A stretch of 64,000 nt of DNA from Christensenella tenuis (lineage in GTDB: Bacteria > Bacillota > Clostridia > Christensenellales > Christensenellaceae). Positions 24,084 through 32,795 of this stretch are shown piece by piece. The stretch covers positions 124,001-188,000 of the forward strand of contig NZ_JACOON010000007.1 of the NCBI RefSeq assembly GCF_014287795.1, written 5' to 3'. Under the pieces are notes generated by a model. The model saw only the letters and a program-made list of their open reading frames with translations. It did not search any database and was not told where the DNA came from. Positions within the stretch are counted from its first letter, which is position 1; each line of letters begins with the position of its first letter. The position numbers and the translations under genes were made by a program.

Positions 24084-24950
24084 TTAACGGTAACGAAGAT
24101 ACTCCAAGAACCGTTTGACTGCGAGTGAAGCGGTCTTTTTACTCCGCAGGGCAATCCCGATTTTCCGATATGCGGGTACATCTAATTCTTTTGCCATAAT
24201 CCGGTATGGAACGCGCTTCAAAATCAATTCCGGCAAAATGCTGATACCAAGACCGCTTTCCACCATTGACATAATCGCGTAATCGTCCCATGTTGTAAAA
24301 TGTACGTTGGGCGTCAGGTTACAACGTTCAAATATTTCCGATACTTCCGTTTTTGCGCCTTTCTCCAAGAGTATGAATGGTTCCTCACAGAGAGCCGCCA
24401 CAGGGACTTTTTCAAGCTGCGCCAAAGCATGATTTTCCGGCAAAATAGTAAGCAATCTGTCCTGCTCTAAAAAAATGGTTTCAAAGCCGGAATAAGTTGG
24501 CAATCGCAGAAAGCCGCAGTCCACGCGCCCATCTGAAATCCATTCTTCAATTTCCGTATAATCGCCAAGCAATAATTCATAGTCAATGCCCGGATATGCT
24601 TTTTGAAATTCTTTAATAATATTTGGAAGCCAGTGCGTCGCCACACTGGAAAATGTGCCGATACGGATAAGCCCCGATTGCAGCCCGTTTAACTCGTCCA
24701 CTTCCATTTGCAGTTTTTCATACTCCATGCAGACGTTTTTTGCATAAGGGAGCAGCTTCATTCCGTCGCTTGTCAGCTTAACGCCGGATTTTCCCCGTTC
24801 CAACAAAATGACCTTCCAGTCCTTTTCCAGGTCGTTTATCATACGGCTAATGCCCGATTGAGAATAATTCAGTATTTCTGCAGCTTTCGTGAAGCTGCCA
24901 TACTCAACCGTCTTGACAAACGCCATATACTTTTGAATATTCATGTCCAT
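24084..24950 (-). CDS. LysR-family transcriptional regulator
   Basis: The 288-residue regulator has the LysR winged helix at the start (MDMNIQKYMAFVKTVEYGSF, TKAAEILNYSQSGISRMIND) and a substrate-binding-type effector domain with GTFSSVATHWLPNIIKEFQ, GRVDCGFLRLP and MSMVESGLGISILPELIL. The longer open frame upstream is discarded because AGGCGAAAAC precedes the ATG at 24950. It is divergent from the Pro-tRNA deacylase/proB pair with about 120 bp between starts, the usual layout for a LysR regulator and its target. It may therefore respond to proline or a related amino acid; that is inference. Confidence 0.92.
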   Translation of the reverse strand: MDMNIQKYMAFVKTVEYGSFTKAAEILNYSQSGISRMINDLEKDWKVILLERGKSGVKLTSDGMKLLPYAKNVCMEYEKLQMEVDELNGLQSGLIRIGTFSSVATHWLPNIIKEFQKAYPGIDYELLLGDYTEIEEWISDGRVDCGFLRLPTYSGFETIFLEQDRLLTILPENHALAQLEKVPVAALCEEPFILLEKGAKTEVSEIFERCNLTPNVHFTTWDDYAIMSMVESGLGISILPELILKRVPYRIMAKELDVPAYRKIGIALRSKKTASLAVKRFLEYLRYR

Positions 24951-25072
24951 GTTTTCGCCTCGTCCAATCCATCTGATTTTATCATATTTTTTATGATAAA
25001 CATTTGTTTTTGTAATTTTAAGGAACATGGTAAACTGAGTACGTAAAAAAGTCAAGTAGGAGTGTGAGTGCA

Positions 25073-25612
25073 ATGTTTTATGTAAGTGAAATCCAAACCG
25101 AAGCCCCTTGTCATTTTCAGACACCGCTTCAAGAAAAAGTTTATGAAGCATTAGAAAAACTGCAAATTCCTTTTCAGCGCGTCGATACGGAGGAAGCGAT
25201 TACAATGGAGGATTGCGTTGCCATTGACGAAAAACTGGATATGAACATGGTAAAGACTTTGTTTCTCTGCAATCGGCAGCAGACAGATTTTTATTTGTTT
25301 ATTACTGTCGGCAATAAGCCGTTCCGTTCTAAGAATTTTAGCAATGCGTTAGGCGTTGCCCGCGTTTCCTTTGCCCCCGCAGAGCAAATGGAAAGAATAC
25401 TTGGTACGAAAATCGGGGCGGCAACTGTTTTCAGCAGCCTGTTAGATACAGAAAACAAGGTGCACATCATTTTTGATAAAGAAGTAATTACTGAGAAATG
25501 GTATGGGTGCAGCGACGGGACAACAACGGGATATATGAAAGTGCAGACAGAGGATATTTGCAAAAAATTCTTGCCCTACACTAATCATACGTTGTCTGTC
25601 ATTGAGGTGTAA
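25073..25612 (+). CDS. YbaK/ProX-type prolyl-tRNA deacylase (PrdX-like)
   Basis: The 179-residue protein is a YbaK/ProX-domain trans-editing factor. It has CHFQTPLQEKVYEALEKLQI, FQRVDTEEAITMEDC, VKTLFLCNRQQTDFYLFITV, FRSKNFSNALGVARVSFA and TKIGAATVFSSLLD. Relatives hydrolyse Ala-tRNA(Pro) or Cys-tRNA(Pro), and PrdX members occur beside proline metabolism genes. The ATG at 25073 is preferred over a GTG at 25064 because AGGAG lies ten bases before it. It is followed two bases later by a glutamate 5-kinase gene, which links mistranslation control and proline synthesis in one operon. Confidence 0.87.
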   Translation: MFYVSEIQTEAPCHFQTPLQEKVYEALEKLQIPFQRVDTEEAITMEDCVAIDEKLDMNMVKTLFLCNRQQTDFYLFITVGNKPFRSKNFSNALGVARVSFAPAEQMERILGTKIGAATVFSSLLDTENKVHIIFDKEVITEKWYGCSDGTTTGYMKVQTEDICKKFLPYTNHTLSVIEV

Positions 25613-25614
25613 AT

Positions 25615-26415
25615 ATGGGGCTTTATCAAAATCGGATTGTTGTAAAAGTAGGGACTTCCACCCTCACAAATGAAATGGGTAAAAGCGACCTGCGCTCTTT
25701 TGACCGTCTTGCGTGTGTCCTATCCGATATTCAAAATATGGGATATGAAGTGATTTTGGTATCGTCCGGCGCGATTGCGGTTGGAACAAACAAACTGAAC
25801 ATGAAAGAACGTCCTTCCAGTATGCGTATGAAACAGGCGGCGGCAGCGGTAGGGCAATGCAGCATGATGTTTCTGTATGACAAATTTTTTAACGATTATG
25901 ACAAGACAATCGCTCAGATCCTGCTGAATGCAGAGGATATGGAGCAGGAAGAAAAGAAAGAAAATCTGATAAATACATTCAATGCCCTGTTGGAAATGGG
26001 CATTATTCCCGTGGTGAACGAAAATGACTCTGTCAGCTATACGGAAATAGAATCAGAGGACAGGCTATTCGGGGATAATGATATGCTTTCGGCCGTCGTC
26101 GCGATTTTAGGCAGAGCGAAGCAGTTAGTCATCTTATCTGATATAAACGGCCTGTATGACGCAGACCCCCGGTTATATCCAAATGCACAGCTCATAAGCC
26201 GGATAGAGGCAATCGACGAAACAGTATATGCCCTTGCAGGCGGCGCAGGTTCAAGGCGGGGAACGGGCGGTATGAAAACAAAGCTTCGAGCCGCCGCGTT
26301 AGCGACTGCACAGGGAATAGATACCGTAATTACAAACGGGAAGATGCCGGAAGCATTATATGAAATCGTGAAAGGCAACAAAGCAGGCACTTTATTTGTG
26401 GGAAAAATGTCCTGA
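25615..26415 (+). CDS. proB: Glutamate 5-kinase (short form without PUA domain)
   Basis: The 266-residue amino-acid-kinase enzyme phosphorylates glutamate in the first step of proline synthesis. Motifs: RIVVKVGTSTLTNEMGKSD, VILVSSGAIAVG, KQAAAAVGQ, IPVVNENDSVS, FGDNDMLSAVVA, LVILSDINGLYDADPR and GGAGSRRGTGGMKTKL. The RNA-binding PUA domain of longer ProB proteins is missing, which is common in some Bacillota. No proA follows, so the second enzyme must lie elsewhere. The gene is in an operon with the deacylase. Codon use and AT content in this block look different from the GC-rich flanks. Confidence 0.93.
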   Translation: MGLYQNRIVVKVGTSTLTNEMGKSDLRSFDRLACVLSDIQNMGYEVILVSSGAIAVGTNKLNMKERPSSMRMKQAAAAVGQCSMMFLYDKFFNDYDKTIAQILLNAEDMEQEEKKENLINTFNALLEMGIIPVVNENDSVSYTEIESEDRLFGDNDMLSAVVAILGRAKQLVILSDINGLYDADPRLYPNAQLISRIEAIDETVYALAGGAGSRRGTGGMKTKLRAAALATAQGIDTVITNGKMPEALYEIVKGNKAGTLFVGKMS

Positions 26416-26488
26416 AGCAGCAATGAAGCCGCCTTTTTCCTTTTGAAAAAATGGATTTACGGAGGGTGTGCTAAAGTTGCCCTTTTTT

Positions 26489-26527
26489 AAGGATATGGCG
26501 GTATCAAGGAGGTATCGCCATGTCCTT
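26489..26527 (+). terminator. Terminator downstream of proB
   Basis: A 17-bp stem with two mismatches or G-U pairs (AAGGATATGGCGGTATC / GGTATCGCCATGTCCTT) and an AAGGA loop runs into T5. Confidence 0.8.
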
Positions 26528-26710
26528 TTTCTGTATTAATAATGTTTTCCAATCATCAAAAAAGCCAATCCCCTTGCACATGAGCATGAATACACATATT
26601 ACCATGCACACTTAAATAGCTCATATTATCAAACGCCTACGCGGTTTTGCGGCTGCATGGGCGTTTGTTGTAATAGCCCCCTCCTACCGGGAAGAAAGTA
26701 GGTGAGTTAG

Positions 26711-26989
26711 ATGATTTGTTCGGAAGAATACAAGGAGCACATCGCATACACCTTTGCTGCTTTTTGTAAAGCCGTTCTCCGCAATGCCGCATTTACTGCA
26801 TACCATGATTTCGGATGGAAACAGAAATGGGAAGTGCCGCTTGAATACACAATATCCAAAACACCGCTTGAACCGCTCACAATGGATACTTATTTTGAGC
26901 CATACAATCATCTGACTGTCTTTGTGGTGAGAGGACAACTTTCTTCTTTTTTCTTTTTCCAAAGAAAAAAGCCTCCATCTATGATATAA
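26711..26989 (+). pseudogene. Truncated mobile-element sigma-70-like factor
   Basis: About 75 residues (ICSEEYKEHIAYTFAAFCKA, VLRNAAFTAYHDF, LEYTISKTPLEPLTMDTYFE, TVFVVRGQ) match the N-terminal half of the small sigma-70-like factors carried by Tn916-like and other conjugative elements of Clostridia. The sequence then departs from the family into low-complexity SSFFFFQRKK, and the helix-turn-helix of region 4 is missing. A GC-rich hairpin (AAACGCC ... GGCGTTT, 26630-26667) precedes it, as is often seen before such genes. It is read as the leftover of an integrated element next to the LysR/proB block. Confidence 0.7.
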
Positions 26990-27034
26990 TGGTGCTATTC
27001 ATTTAAATTTACTACATTATTAGGAGAAAGATTT

Positions 27035-28531
27035 ATGAAACGGGAAACATGGGGGTCTCGCTCTAACTTTATTTTCGCGGCGATCGGATCCGCGGTAGGT
27101 CTTGGAAACGCATGGCGTTTTGCCGGGCAGGTGTACCAGAATGGCGGCGGCGCATTTTTGCTGCCGTATATCATTGCAATTTTTGCAATCGGTATTCCCG
27201 TTTTAATGATGGAACTTGCCATCGGCAAGAAATACCGCTTGGGCGCGCCTTCCGCGTTCGCGGCCATGAACAAAAAATTCGAATGGATTGGCTGGGCTGG
27301 AGTTATTATTGCTTTCATTGTCGCCGCGTATTATTCAACGCTGGTGGCATGGGTCGTGAACTATATTTTCGCCTCTTTCACAATGGCATGGGGCGGCGAT
27401 CCCGCCGGATATTTCAACAACACCGTGCTCCATCTGTCCGAAAGCCCCGGTCAGCTCGGCGGTTTTTCCCTGCCTGTGCTGATCGGCCTGCTGATTACAT
27501 GGCTGGTGGTCATTTTCTCCATGCGCAGGGGCGTGGAAAAGATGGCAAAGCTTGTCAAATGGATCGTTATCATTCCTGTTATCATCCTTATCGTTATGTG
27601 CATCCAGGCAGTAAGCATGCCCGGCGCGGCGGACGGCATCCGCTATTATATCACGCCGGACTGGTCGGCGCTCGGCAACTTTGACGTTTGGCGGGCGGCG
27701 TTCGGGCAGGTCGCCTACAGTATGAGCATCCTGTTCGCCCTCATGATTACCTATGGCAGCTTTCTTGAAAAAGGGAGTGATATTCCCAAAGACAGCATCG
27801 TGATCGGCCTTTCGGACATGGGGATCAGCCTGCTCGCGGGATTTGTGGTATTTTCCACACTCGGCTATCTTTCGTTCCAGAGCGGTGTGCCGATCGGCGA
27901 AATGAACTATCAGGGCGTGATGCTCGCATTCGTTACCTATCCGCAGGCACTTTCCGTATTCCCGGGCGGGCAGGTCGTGGGGGTGATCTTTTCCCTGTTG
28001 TTCTTCATCATGCTGTTTGCGCTTGCGATCGACTCCCTGTTTTCCATCGTACAGGCAGTTTCGACCGCGTTTTCCGATAAATTCAAATTTCCCCCGCGCA
28101 AGGCGCTGTACATCACATGCGCCGCGTGTGCCGCACTCTCGCTGCTGTTTGCGACCAACGCGGGGCTTTACTGGCTCGATATCGTCGATCACTTTGTGAA
28201 TGATGGTAACTTGCTTTTCATGGGTATCTTTGAAACGATCGCCATAGCATGGCTGTTTGGCATCAATAAACTGCGCGAATTCATCAATTCCTCCACCACG
28301 ATCAAAATCGGCAGGTGGTGGAACATACTGCTGAAATACGTTTGCCCGGTGGCGTTCCTCGTGCTCGCCGCGAGTTTCCTGTATTCCAACATCAGAACTC
28401 CATATGCCGGATACGAGCAGCAATACCTGTTTATCGGCGGTTGGATCCTCGTGATCGTGACCTTTGTGCTCGCGCTTATCATTCCCAAGCTGACAGGCCG
28501 GAGAAAAGAAACAGGTGAAGTAGTTTCATGA
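27035..28531 (+). CDS. Sodium-dependent transporter of the NSS (SNF) family
   Basis: The 498-residue protein is a neurotransmitter:sodium symporter-type permease with about 12 hydrophobic segments. TM1 has the signature SNFIFAAIGSAVGLGNAWRF, which contributes the sodium and amino-acid sites, then NGGGAFLLPYI, VAWVVNYIF and GMDALTHA-free middle segments, with IDSLFSIVQAVSTAF near TM8. Bacterial members import amino acids with sodium. A TATAAT box at 26985-26990 and AGGAGAAAGATTT before the ATG support the start. Its stop overlaps the start of the next gene, so a two-gene operon is likely. The substrate is unknown. Confidence 0.92.
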   Translation: MKRETWGSRSNFIFAAIGSAVGLGNAWRFAGQVYQNGGGAFLLPYIIAIFAIGIPVLMMELAIGKKYRLGAPSAFAAMNKKFEWIGWAGVIIAFIVAAYYSTLVAWVVNYIFASFTMAWGGDPAGYFNNTVLHLSESPGQLGGFSLPVLIGLLITWLVVIFSMRRGVEKMAKLVKWIVIIPVIILIVMCIQAVSMPGAADGIRYYITPDWSALGNFDVWRAAFGQVAYSMSILFALMITYGSFLEKGSDIPKDSIVIGLSDMGISLLAGFVVFSTLGYLSFQSGVPIGEMNYQGVMLAFVTYPQALSVFPGGQVVGVIFSLLFFIMLFALAIDSLFSIVQAVSTAFSDKFKFPPRKALYITCAACAALSLLFATNAGLYWLDIVDHFVNDGNLLFMGIFETIAIAWLFGINKLREFINSSTTIKIGRWWNILLKYVCPVAFLVLAASFLYSNIRTPYAGYEQQYLFIGGWILVIVTFVLALIIPKLTGRRKETGEVVS

Positions 28532-29034
28532 TGGCTATGCTGCAAGTCCTCCTTGCCGCCGTACTGGTTGCGGTGGCGGTTCATTTTGTCCTCTATGCGG
28601 GAAAAAACGAGCGTGTGCCGGCGATCGATGCGTACCAGGATTTCACCGTGCGTTATCCCCGCGTTTTTCTTTGGCTTGCAGTCGTATTTTTCTGTTTCCT
28701 CTCCTGCGTCCTTTTGTTTCTGCTGGTCTGGCATAAACTCGACTGGATCAGCATCGTCCTTCTGGCAGTACTCGCGGCGTGCGGTGTTTATGTGCTGCTG
28801 CTGGCGCTCGTATGGCGCATCAAGGTATTTGAAGAATATATCGTTACATACAGTGTGTTTGGTGTAAAGAAACAGGTTTATTATAAAGACATCAAGCGCG
28901 CCGTCGTGACGAAAAAGCTTTTCTTTATAGAGACGGCGCTCAAAAAGTACAGGTTCAGCGCAAATGTGATCTATCGTGAAGAGCTATTGATCCGCCTGCG
29001 CGAAAACCATGTGGACATCGAGCGGTATCTTTAG
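28528..29034 (+). CDS. Membrane protein with three TM segments, unknown function
   Basis: The 168-residue protein has an N-terminal TM segment (about 3-23) and a pair of TM segments (about 48-95), then a soluble C-terminal part (FEEYIVTYSVFGVKKQVYYK, DIKRAVVTKKLFFIETALKK) that looks like a small beta-rich, PH-like domain. I do not recognise a characterised family. Its start overlaps the transporter stop (ATGATGG), so it is co-translated with the NSS transporter and may be an accessory of it. A second ATG at 28531 is equally possible. Confidence 0.75.
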   Translation: MMAMLQVLLAAVLVAVAVHFVLYAGKNERVPAIDAYQDFTVRYPRVFLWLAVVFFCFLSCVLLFLLVWHKLDWISIVLLAVLAACGVYVLLLALVWRIKVFEEYIVTYSVFGVKKQVYYKDIKRAVVTKKLFFIETALKKYRFSANVIYREELLIRLRENHVDIERYL

Positions 29035-29115
29035 CCCACAACGCCCCTTCCTTCACCCCCGGTGATCTGCGGAGGCCGTAAGGCGGATCTGCCGGTGTAT
29101 AGAAGGGGTCTTTTT

Positions 29116-29913
29116 ATGGAATTCAAAGATAAAAAAATCGTAATCACAGGAGCATCCTCCGGAATCGGGCTCGAGCTTTTGAAGGAGCTTGCAGCCGTGC
29201 CCGGTACGCAGATCATCGGCGTAGCGCGGCATACGGATCCGATCGTAAAGCTTGGGCTTTCGGATGTGACGGCGCTTTCCTACGATATGTCCGGTCCCGG
29301 GCATATCGACGCGCTGCTCGCCGAAGCCATACGGCTTCTCGGGCGGATCGACGTATTTTTTGCCAATGCGGGCTTTGCCTATTATGGAGAAGCCAATGCG
29401 GCCGACTGGACCCGTGCGCAGGATATTTTTGCGGTGAACACCTATGCGCCCATCTATACCCTGCAAAAGCTCGCTATCCTGCAAAAGGGCATGCCTTTTT
29501 ATTATGTGGTGACGGATTCCGCGCTTGCCAAGGCGGCGATCCCGGGCTTTGCTTATTATTCCGCAACAAAATACGCGCTCGACGGTTTTTTTGAAGCGTA
29601 CCGCTTCGAGCAGCCGCGCGATATCACGCTTTCCGTGGTCTATCCGGTGGCAACTAAAACGAATTTCTTCAAACGCGCCGCCGACTCCGCACCCCTGCCC
29701 TTCCCTACGCAAACGCCCGGCGAGGTCGCGCGGGCAGTGATCCGCGGCGTCCGCAGGGGAAAAAAGAAAATCTATCCGTTCGCCAGTTTTGGCTTTTTCA
29801 ATTGGCTGTGGAATTTCCTGCCTTTCCTGAAAACCGGATACCTTGCGCTGGAAAACAGTAAATTCCAGAAATGGAGAAAAATACAGAAAAACAGCAGGGC
29901 AGGACGCGGCTGA
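29116..29913 (+). CDS. Short-chain dehydrogenase/reductase
   Basis: The 265-residue enzyme has the SDR cofactor motif KIVITGASSGIGLELLKEL, FFANAGFAYYG, the catalytic Ser region VVTDSALAKA and the YYSATKYALDG Tyr-Lys pair. The C-terminus is hydrophobic and aromatic (SFGFFNWLWNFLPFLKTGYL) and may sit at the membrane. The ATG at 29116 follows AAGGGG by eight bases; 18 extra codons upstream are ignored. NAD(P)-dependent oxidation or reduction of a lipid-like or small alcohol substrate is likely, but the substrate is not identifiable. Confidence 0.88.
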   Translation: MEFKDKKIVITGASSGIGLELLKELAAVPGTQIIGVARHTDPIVKLGLSDVTALSYDMSGPGHIDALLAEAIRLLGRIDVFFANAGFAYYGEANAADWTRAQDIFAVNTYAPIYTLQKLAILQKGMPFYYVVTDSALAKAAIPGFAYYSATKYALDGFFEAYRFEQPRDITLSVVYPVATKTNFFKRAADSAPLPFPTQTPGEVARAVIRGVRRGKKKIYPFASFGFFNWLWNFLPFLKTGYLALENSKFQKWRKIQKNSRAGRG

Positions 29914-30006
29914 GACCGCATACGGACGAAACTCCCCGCCGCTATAGCTGCCGCCTCTTTTTCAGGGAAATTGCCCGGATTATGAGGGCAAAAAATAGGA
30001 GGTTTT

Positions 30007-30459
30007 ATGAAATATAGGCAAATGAAAAGCGGCGACCCTGCGGCTTTTTTGGAAAACCGTATGGAATTTGTTTCCACAATCCGGGAAATGGGCGATAGTT
30101 CTATTTTTCGCAGAAGGACGGCGGAATATCTTGCAAAGCACATAGAACGGGAGGACCTAATCGTATTCCTTGCAATTGACGAAGGGAAAATCGCCGCGTC
30201 GTGCATGGCCTGTATTTTTGAGACAGTCCCCCTGCCAAGCTGCCCGCGCGGAAGAAGCGCGGAGCCGCTGAACGTATATACAAAGAAGGATTTCCGCAGG
30301 CAGGGACACGCGGAGAAGTTATTGCGCTTGCCGCTTTCGGAAGCAAAGAAACGCGGCGTGGAAAAAATAGTCCTCGAGGCCACGGAAGACGGGCTTTCCC
30401 TCTACAAAAAACTTGGCTTCACGCCCCTTGAAGGGCAAATGGCGCTCCGCCTCTCCTGA
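30007..30459 (+). CDS. GNAT-family N-acetyltransferase
   Basis: The 150-residue protein has the GNAT core: FLAIDEGKIAASCMACIFE (beta 2-3), the acetyl-CoA loop VYTKKDFRRQGHAEKLLRL and VEKIVLEATEDGLSLYKKLG in the last motif. The target is unknown. An AGGAGG site lies before the ATG. It may be transcribed with the SDR gene about 90 bp upstream, as no terminator separates them, and is followed by a bidirectional terminator. Confidence 0.88.
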   Translation: MKYRQMKSGDPAAFLENRMEFVSTIREMGDSSIFRRRTAEYLAKHIEREDLIVFLAIDEGKIAASCMACIFETVPLPSCPRGRSAEPLNVYTKKDFRRQGHAEKLLRLPLSEAKKRGVEKIVLEATEDGLSLYKKLGFTPLEGQMALRLS

Positions 30460-30474
30460 TTTTGAGAAATAGCC

Positions 30475-30512
30475 AAAAGCGCCCGCCGGGTATTCCAGCG
30501 GGCACTTTCTTT
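30475..30512. terminator. Bidirectional terminator
   Basis: A GC-rich stem (AGCGCCCGC / GCGGGCACT) between convergent genes is flanked by AAAA on one side and TTTCTTTT on the other, so it can serve both the GNAT gene and the acyl-CoA synthetase gene. Confidence 0.75.
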
Positions 30513-30527
30513 TGATATTTTGGCCTG

Positions 30528-32183
30528 TTATACCAAAAACCTCTTAATTGATTTTTTGGTCGTCTTTTCAAACTCGGTATCGCGCACATGAATCTTCTGT
30601 ATACGTTTGAATACCGGAAGTGCACGGTTGACCTCTGCAAGTTCCTGCGCGAGTGTCTTTTCTGCAAGCGCACGCTCCGGCCCGCCTCCAAGGTAAACCT
30701 CTGCGGCAAGAACCCTTTCGTTCATGCCTTCTTCAAGCGGCGCATAGACTACAATTTCCAGAATGGAAGGGATTCGCTGCCGGATAAAATCTTCGATTTC
30801 TTCCGGATAAATATTTTTTCCGTTGCTTAAGACGATCAGGTTCTTTTTGCGTCCTGTAATGAACAAATATCCCTCGCTGTCGATATGCCCAAGGTCGCCG
30901 GTGCGAAACCATCCGTCCTGCAGGGCTTTACTGGTTGCAGCTTCGTCTTTATAATATCCGAGCATTACGTTCTCGCCCCGTACAAGGATTTCTCCTTCCC
31001 CATTTTCATCTTTCTCTGCAATTTTCACTTCACAGCACGGAATCGGCCTGCCGACAGAACCGTCTTTAAAAGCACGGTTTCCGTTAACGGAAACAAGCGG
31101 GGAGCATTCTGTAATTCCATATCCCGTGACCAAAAGAATGCCAAGTTCGCGGAATAATTTCATCAGGCGTTTCGAAAGGGGCGCCCCGCCGCACAAAAGA
31201 AGGCTCAGGTTTCCGCCGAAAAGTTCGCGGACTCCTGCAAAATATTCCGGACGATTGTCTTCCCCGCGGCTAAGTTCTTTCCGGCTTTTTTGGAGCAACG
31301 CCATAAAGGCTTCCTCCCCGCCTTCTTTTTGCCGCTCCTCTTTACGGATCATATATTCCAGGCGTTCGATGAAAAGCGGCACTAAAAACACCGCATCCGG
31401 CCGGAACAGCTTTAAATTATCGGCAAAGTACCGCAGGCTGTTATTGATGCAGATGGTCGTTCCGTTTTCAATCATCATTACAATTCCGTGCGTGCATTCA
31501 AAGGAATGGTGCACTGGCAGAACGGAAAGGCAAACTTTCCCAATTTCAAGGTAAGCAAGGCCGCCTTCCGCCGCTGCCAAAATGCTTTTATGAGTGAGCA
31601 TGACTCCTTTGCTTTTTCCGGTTGTCCCCGAAGTAAATAAGAGCGCGCACATTTCCGTTTCGCCGATCTCCCGTTCTTCGTAGCCGTACTGCGCTTTTTG
31701 GCCTGTAAGCCCATAGAAGCTTTCGGAAAACGCATCGGGCCGGCCGTTCATATTGATGTAGTGCCTTACCCCTTGTACGGAGGACCGGATGTTTTTCATC
31801 GTATCGGGATATTCATCCGCAAAAATAACGCATTCCGCTTCGCTCTCGCGGAGGATGCCCGCAATTTCATCATCCTGCAATTCTTTATCGATCGGGACGA
31901 TTGCCCCGACACCGCATACCACCGAGAAATAAGAGACCAGCCATTCATAACTTGTCGGCCCGATCACAGCTATTTTTTTGCCGGCTAACCCCAGCCCCAG
32001 CAATGCGTTTCCAAACGCATTCATATCGCGCATGAACGTCTCGTGTTTGATTCCTTTTACCTGCCTGTCCTCCGTGCGGATGCGAAGCATGTCGCGGTTC
32101 CCGTAGGAACTATGCGCATGGAAGAGCATTGACCTCAGGTTTTTTTCTTTTTTCAGCGGCGTAACTTTTTGGTGCATATTCAC
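30528..32183 (-). CDS. AMP-dependent acyl-CoA synthetase / ligase
   Basis: The roughly 551-residue adenylate-forming enzyme has ALLFTSGTTGKSKGVMLTHK (P-loop), VLPVHHSFECTHGI, VTGYGITECSPLVSVN, DGWFRTGDLGHID and the terminal GRKKNLIVLSNGKNIYPEEI and KTTKKSIKRF with the A10 lysine. It resembles long-chain fatty acid-CoA ligases that activate an acid through an acyl-AMP. A GTG at 32183 lies seven bases after GGGG and is preferred; an ATG at 32177 is the alternative, and the longer frame to 32309 is not supported. The acid substrate is unknown. Confidence 0.88.
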   Translation of the reverse strand: MNMHQKVTPLKKEKNLRSMLFHAHSSYGNRDMLRIRTEDRQVKGIKHETFMRDMNAFGNALLGLGLAGKKIAVIGPTSYEWLVSYFSVVCGVGAIVPIDKELQDDEIAGILRESEAECVIFADEYPDTMKNIRSSVQGVRHYINMNGRPDAFSESFYGLTGQKAQYGYEEREIGETEMCALLFTSGTTGKSKGVMLTHKSILAAAEGGLAYLEIGKVCLSVLPVHHSFECTHGIVMMIENGTTICINNSLRYFADNLKLFRPDAVFLVPLFIERLEYMIRKEERQKEGGEEAFMALLQKSRKELSRGEDNRPEYFAGVRELFGGNLSLLLCGGAPLSKRLMKLFRELGILLVTGYGITECSPLVSVNGNRAFKDGSVGRPIPCCEVKIAEKDENGEGEILVRGENVMLGYYKDEAATSKALQDGWFRTGDLGHIDSEGYLFITGRKKNLIVLSNGKNIYPEEIEDFIRQRIPSILEIVVYAPLEEGMNERVLAAEVYLGGGPERALAEKTLAQELAEVNRALPVFKRIQKIHVRDTEFEKTTKKSIKRFLV

Positions 32184-32302
32184 ATTGCTTCCCCTGACTT
32201 TAAATAATTCATAATTTTCTCCTATCTGTTTGTTACTTTTATTGTAACACTGATTGCCTGTAAGTAATCCATTCCCATAAAATAAATATTTCGCGGTTTT
32301 AT

Positions 32303-32331
32303 TTGACATTTCTCCGCTATTATGGTATAGT
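32303..32331 (+). promoter_or_regulatory. Promoter of the cold-shock gene
   Basis: A near-consensus promoter, TTGACA and TATAGT with a 17-bp spacer. Transcription would start near 32338, leaving a 5' leader of about 115 nt, as is usual for temperature-responsive csp mRNAs. Confidence 0.85.
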
Positions 32332-32453
32332 AAATAAGTATTAATGTATTTGATTGACCTCGTATTTGTGTAAATCGTCGTTCGTCATGGTTTACAGAAA
32401 TATGAGGTTTTTCTTTTTGCATTGGATATAATTTTATTTTTGGAGGTACCACA

Positions 32454-32663
32454 ATGAATAATGGTACAGTAAAATGGTTTAACGCAGAAAAAGGATATGG
32501 CTTCATTACAAATGACAGCACAGGTGAGGATGTATTTGTACATTTCTCCGCAATCCAGACCGAAGGCTACAAGGCTTTGAACGATGGGCAGCAGGTTACG
32601 TTTGATACGGAAATCGACGCGAGAAGCAACAAAGTAAGAGCTTGCAACGTGTGCGCTCTCTAA
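32454..32663 (+). CDS. Cold-shock protein, CspA family
   Basis: The 69-residue protein is a single cold-shock domain: GTVKWFNAEKGYGFI (RNP1) and EDVFVHFSAI (RNP2). It binds single-stranded RNA or DNA as a chaperone. The C-terminus carries two cysteines (KVRACNVCAL), which is less usual. A GGAGGTACCACA site precedes the ATG, the leader is long, and a strong terminator follows, so it is transcribed alone. Cold induction is likely but not shown by the sequence. Confidence 0.96.
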   Translation: MNNGTVKWFNAEKGYGFITNDSTGEDVFVHFSAIQTEGYKALNDGQQVTFDTEIDARSNKVRACNVCAL

Positions 32664-32673
32664 GCGAAAAATC

Positions 32674-32709
32674 AAAAATAGCCGGGAAATTCATTTCCCG
32701 GCTATTTTT
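32674..32709 (+). terminator. Terminator of the cold-shock gene
   Basis: A perfect 17-bp stem (AAAAATAGCCGGGAAAT and its complement) with a two-base centre ends in T5. Confidence 0.95.
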
Positions 32710-32723
32710 ATGTCTTTGATGCA

Positions 32724-32760
32724 GAAAGAGGCCATAGGGAGTTCCCATGACCTCTTTTTT
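32724..32760. terminator. Second hairpin, likely terminator of gadC
   Basis: The inverted repeat AAAGAGGCCATAGGGA / TCCCATGACCTCTTT with flanking T/A runs lies just past the gadC stop and can act on both strands. Confidence 0.75.
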
Positions 32761-32795
32761 CAGGCAGGGGGAGTCATCAGCCGCCTGAAAACATC

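Noticed and set aside
27335..28423. 362-codon minus-strand frame
   Set aside because: Antisense to the NSS transporter, of biased His/Arg/Asp composition, no ribosome-binding site and no family; a shadow of a GC-rich gene.
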